Shown: in pieces, positions 61,312 through 64,000 of the stretch
Layout: the number at the start of each line of letters is the position of its first letter
Position numbering within the stretch: the stretch's first letter is position 1
Made by a program: the position numbers and the translations under genes
Notes under the pieces: model-generated
What the model saw: only the letters and a program-made list of their open reading frames with translations
Databases searched by the model: none
Told to the model about the DNA's origin: nothing
DNA from: Camelus bactrianus
Lineage: Eukaryota > Chordata > Mammalia > Artiodactyla > Camelidae
Direction: 5' to 3'
NCBI RefSeq assembly: GCF_048773025.1
Contig: NW_027413960.1
Span: 2,607,945 to 2,671,944 of the forward strand
Length of the DNA: 64,000 nucleotides

Positions 61312-62895
61312 TATCTCTCAGAACTGAGCATGTGGAGAGACGTTCGTTCATCTAGCACAAAGGGAACGGGTTGCAGGAGAAACTTTTACTCTGGTTTCTC
61401 AGTCTGTTTCCTAGTGCCGGTTTGAAGTTCCTGCAGTTTTCACTGTAAAACCGAGTTGGAGCTAGTACCTCCTCATATATATGTACGGAGAGGAATTTGC
61501 AACTGAAGAGAAACTTTGTTTTCCCAACAAGTTAGGTGAAGGACGGGTTTCACACACACTTATCTCTCAGAACTTTGCATGTGGAGAGACGTTCGTTCAT
61601 CTAGCACAAAGGGAACGGGTTGCAGGAGAAACTTTTACTCTGGTTTCTCAGTCTGTTTCCTAGTGCCGGTTTGAAGTTCCTGCAGTTTTCACTGTAAAAC
61701 CGAGTTGGAGCTAGTAACTCCCCATATATATGTATGGAGTGGAGTTTGCAACTGAAGAGAAACTTTGTGTTCCCAACAAGCTAGGTGAAGGAAGGTTTTC
61801 ACACACACTTATCTCTCAGAACTGAGCATGTGGAGAGACGTTCGTTCATCTAGCACAAAGGGAACGGTTTGCAGGAGAAACTTTTACTCTGGTTTCTCAG
61901 TCTGTTTCCTAGTGCCGGTTTGAAGTTCCTGCAGTTTTCACTGTAAAACCGAGTTGGAGCTTGTACCTCCCATATATATGTATGGAGTGGAGTTTGCAAC
62001 TGAAGAGAAACTTTGTTTTCCCAACAAGCTAGGTGAAAGACGGCTTTCACACACACTTATATCTCAGAACTGAGCATGTGGAGAGACGTTCGTTCATCTA
62101 GCACAAAGGGAACGGGTTGCAGGAGAAACTTTTACTCTGGTTTCTCAGTCTGTTTCCTAGTGCCGGTTTGAAGTTCCTGCAGTTTTCACTGTAAAACCGA
62201 GTTGGAGCTAGTACCTCCCCATATATATGTATTGAGAGGAGTTTGCAACTGAAGAGAAACTTTGTGTTCCCAACAAGCTAGGTGAAGGATGGCTTTCACA
62301 CACACTTATCTCTCAGAACTGAGCATGTGGAGAGACGTTCGTTCATCTAGCACAAAGGGAACGGGTTGCAGGAGAAACTTTTACTCTGGTTTCTCAGTCT
62401 GTTTCCTAGTGCCGGTTTGAAGTTCCTGCAATTTTCACTGTAAAACCGAGTTGGAGCTAGTACTTCCCCATATATATGTATGGAGTGGAGTTTGCAACTG
62501 AAGAGAAACTTTGTGTTCACAACAAGCTAGGTGAAGGACGGCTTTCACACACACTTATCTCTCAGAACTGAGCATGTGGAGAGACGTTCGTTCATCTAGC
62601 ACAAAGGGAACGGGTTGCAGGAGAAACATTTACTCTGGTTTCTCAGTCTGTTTCCTAGTGCCGGTTTGAAGTTCCTGCAGTTTTCACTGTAAAACCGAGT
62701 TGGAGCTAGTACCTCCCATATATATGTATGGTGTGGAGTTTGCAACTGAAGAGAAACTTTGTGTTCCCAACAAGCTAGGTGAAGGACGGCTTTCACACAC
62801 ACTTATCTCTCAGAACTGAGCATGTGGAGAGACGTTCGTTCATCTAGCACAAAGGGAACGGGTTGCAGGAGAAACTTTTACTCTGGTTTCTCAGT
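59912..62895 (+). repeat. Six-monomer tandem duplication, family C (2 x 1,492 bp)
   Basis: 59,912-61,403 and 61,404-62,895 have the same order: CCTCCTCAT/GTACGGAG/GAACTTTGC; GTAACTCC/GGAAGGTTTTC; GAGCTTGTACCTCCCAT/GAAAGACGG/TTATATCTC; GTATTGAGAGG/GGATGGC; CTGCAATTTTC/GTACTTCC/GTGTTCACAAC; CCTCCCATATATATG/GTATGGTGTGG. Similarity persists to about 62,943. The only difference I noticed is GAGGAATTTG near 61,492 against GAGGAGTTTG near 60,000. This is among the youngest events in the window. Confidence 0.9.
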
Positions 62896-62943
62896 CTGTT
62901 TCCTAGTGCCGGTTTGAAGTTCCTGCAGTTTTCACTGTAAAAC

Positions 62944-64000
62944 AGAGTTGGAGCTAGTACCTCCCCATATATATGTATGCAGTGGAATTTGCAACTGAAG
63001 AGAAACTTTGTGTTCCCAACGAGCTAGGTGAAGGACGGCTATCACACACACTTATTTCTCAGAACTGAGCATTTGGAGAGACGTTCGTTCATCTAGCACA
63101 AAGGGAACGGGTTGCAGGAGAAACTTTTACTCTGGTTTCTCAGTCTGTTTCCTAGTGCCGGTTTGAAGTTCCTGCAGTTTTCACTGTAAAACCGAGTTGG
63201 AGCTAGTACCTCCCCATATATATGTATGGAGTGGAGTTTGCAACTGAAGAGAAACTTTGTGTTCCCAACAAGCAAGGTGAAGGACGGCTTTCACACACAC
63301 TTATCTCTCAGAATTGAGCATGTGGAGAGACGTTCGTTCATTTAGCAGAAAGGGAACTGGTTGCAGGAGAAACTTTTACTCTGCTTTCTCAGTCTGTTTC
63401 CTAGTGCCGGTTTGAAGTTATTGCAGTTTTCACTGTAAAACCGAGTTAGAGCTAGTACCTCCCAATATATATGTATGGAGTGGAGTTTGCAACTGAAGAG
63501 AAACTTTGTGTTCCCAACAAGTTAGATGAAGGACGGCTTTCACACACATTTATCTCTCAGAACTGAGCATGTGGAGAGACGTTCGTTCATCTAGCACAAA
63601 GGGAACGGTTTGCAGGGAAACTTTTACTCTGGGTTCTCAGTCTGTTTCCTAGTGCCGGGTTGAAATTCCTGCAGTTTTCACTGTAAAAACGATTTGGAGC
63701 TAATACTTCTCCATATATATGTATGGAGTGGAGTTTGCAACTGAAGAGAAACTTTGTGTTCCCAACAATCTAGGTGAAGGACGGCTTTCACACACACTTA
63801 TCTCTCAGAACTGAGCATGTGGAGAGACGTTCGTTCATCTAGCACAAAGGGAACGGGTTGCAGGAGAAACTTTTACTCTGGTTTCTCAGTCTGTTTCCTA
63901 GTGCCGGTTTGAAGTTCCTGCAGTTTTCACTGTAAAACCGAGTTGGAGCTAGTACCTCCCCATATATATGTATGGAGTGGAGTTTGCAACTGAAGAGAAA
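62944..64000 (+). repeat. Diverged family C tail, running off the window
   Basis: Four monomers and a partial one with many private variants: GTATGCAGTGG with GGCTATCAC and TTATTTCTC; AGCAAGGTG with TCAGAATTGAGC and CATTTAGCAG; GTTATTGCAG with GAGTTAGAGC and AACAAGTTAGATG; AAAACGATTTGG with GCTAATACTTCTCC. No other part of the window repeats this order. It may be an old patch between HOR domains. The array has not ended by 64,000: the last 75 bases match the consensus. Confidence 0.75.

Larger units (their letters stand above)
1..64000 (+). repeat. Head-to-tail satellite DNA array, monomer about 249 bp, filling the window
   Basis: The same roughly 249-base unit recurs from end to end. The landmark TTCACTGTAAAACC falls at 1, 250, 499, 747 and so on to 63,926, which gives about 257 full monomers and a 75-base partial one. 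All copies read in the same direction; I saw no inverted monomer, no insertion of unrelated sequence and no poly(A) tract or target-site duplication. Most length variation is single-base: deletion in the C-run before the AT tract, in TTTGCAAC, or in the A/T runs near the 3' part. Neighbouring monomers differ by a few percent, while monomers many units apart can be identical, the usual signature of a higher-order-repeat satellite. The array extends past both window ends. Such arrays are usually heterochromatic and often centromeric or pericentromeric in eukaryotes; that location is an inference. The family is not one I recognise. Confidence 0.98.

Noticed and set aside
3896-63275. Recurrent antisense open frames of 60-74 codons (about one per several monomers)
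   Set aside because: They are the same monomer segment each time, start at GTG inside the CACACAC run, end at the fixed CTAG, and change by frameshift wherever a monomer has a one-base deletion. No recognisable domain and no promoter; they are by-products of the repeat.
1-64000. CRISPR array or tandem gene cluster
   Set aside because: The repeat unit is 249 bp with no unique spacers, the order of variants is explained by duplication, and there are no cas-like or other genes.
1-64000. Transposon or endogenous retrovirus insertions in the array
   Set aside because: No stretch departs from the monomer period; no terminal repeats, polymerase-like frames or target-site duplications were seen.
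1-64000. A hidden novel functional gene system
   Set aside because: I looked for breaks in periodicity, unique inserts and long open frames on both strands and found none. What is unusual here is the satellite's nested organisation, not a gene system.

Overview
The whole 64 kb window is one uninterrupted satellite DNA array. A monomer of about 249 bp is repeated head-to-tail, always in the same orientation, from the first base to the last. Roughly 257 complete monomers plus a 75-base partial one fit in the window, with a mean length of about 248.7 bp. I found no unique sequence, protein gene, RNA gene, transposon or CRISPR array. The monomer is 45% GC with six CpG sites (observed/expected about 0.47 from my own count). 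Many variants are CpG to TpG/CpA changes. Tens of kilobases of homogenised satellite point to a eukaryotic heterochromatic block, and a centromeric or pericentromeric location is plausible. The CpG pattern would suit a vertebrate with DNA methylation. I do not recognise the satellite family and cannot name the species.

The array is a patchwork of higher-order repeats (HORs), readable from diagnostic variants shared at fixed spacings. (1) Positions 1-8,833: family A monomers in a loose order, with traces of an ancestral six-monomer (1,494 bp) cycle. (2) 8,834-20,269: a 23-monomer, 5,718 bp block present twice in tandem and nearly identical. (3) 20,270-28,061: passage from family A to family B through an older copy of the B unit (about 21,139-24,290), then a shuffled zone with 9-monomer and 4-monomer duplications. 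(4) 28,062-40,619: the family B HOR, with one 17-monomer (4,229 bp) copy, one 19-monomer (4,727 bp) copy and a third, cut-off copy. The 17-to-19 difference is one extra two-monomer duplication that was later copied along with the unit. (5) 40,620-44,079: less ordered family C monomers. (6) 44,080-62,943: family C nested duplications, with a block repeated at 7,712 bp spacing, a tandem 8-monomer (1,989 bp) duplication inside its second copy, the following stretch repeated at about 9,700 bp, and a tandem 6-monomer (1,492 bp) duplication at the end. (7) 62,944-64,000: a more diverged tail running off the window.

There are no genes working together here. What the window shows is array evolution: successive unequal exchanges of different unit sizes, with patches that look like gene conversion. 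The short antisense and sense open frames recur once per monomer by-product of the repeat and are not treated as genes. Block edges were found by eye from diagnostic variants and are good to a few tens of bases. Identity figures are approximate.
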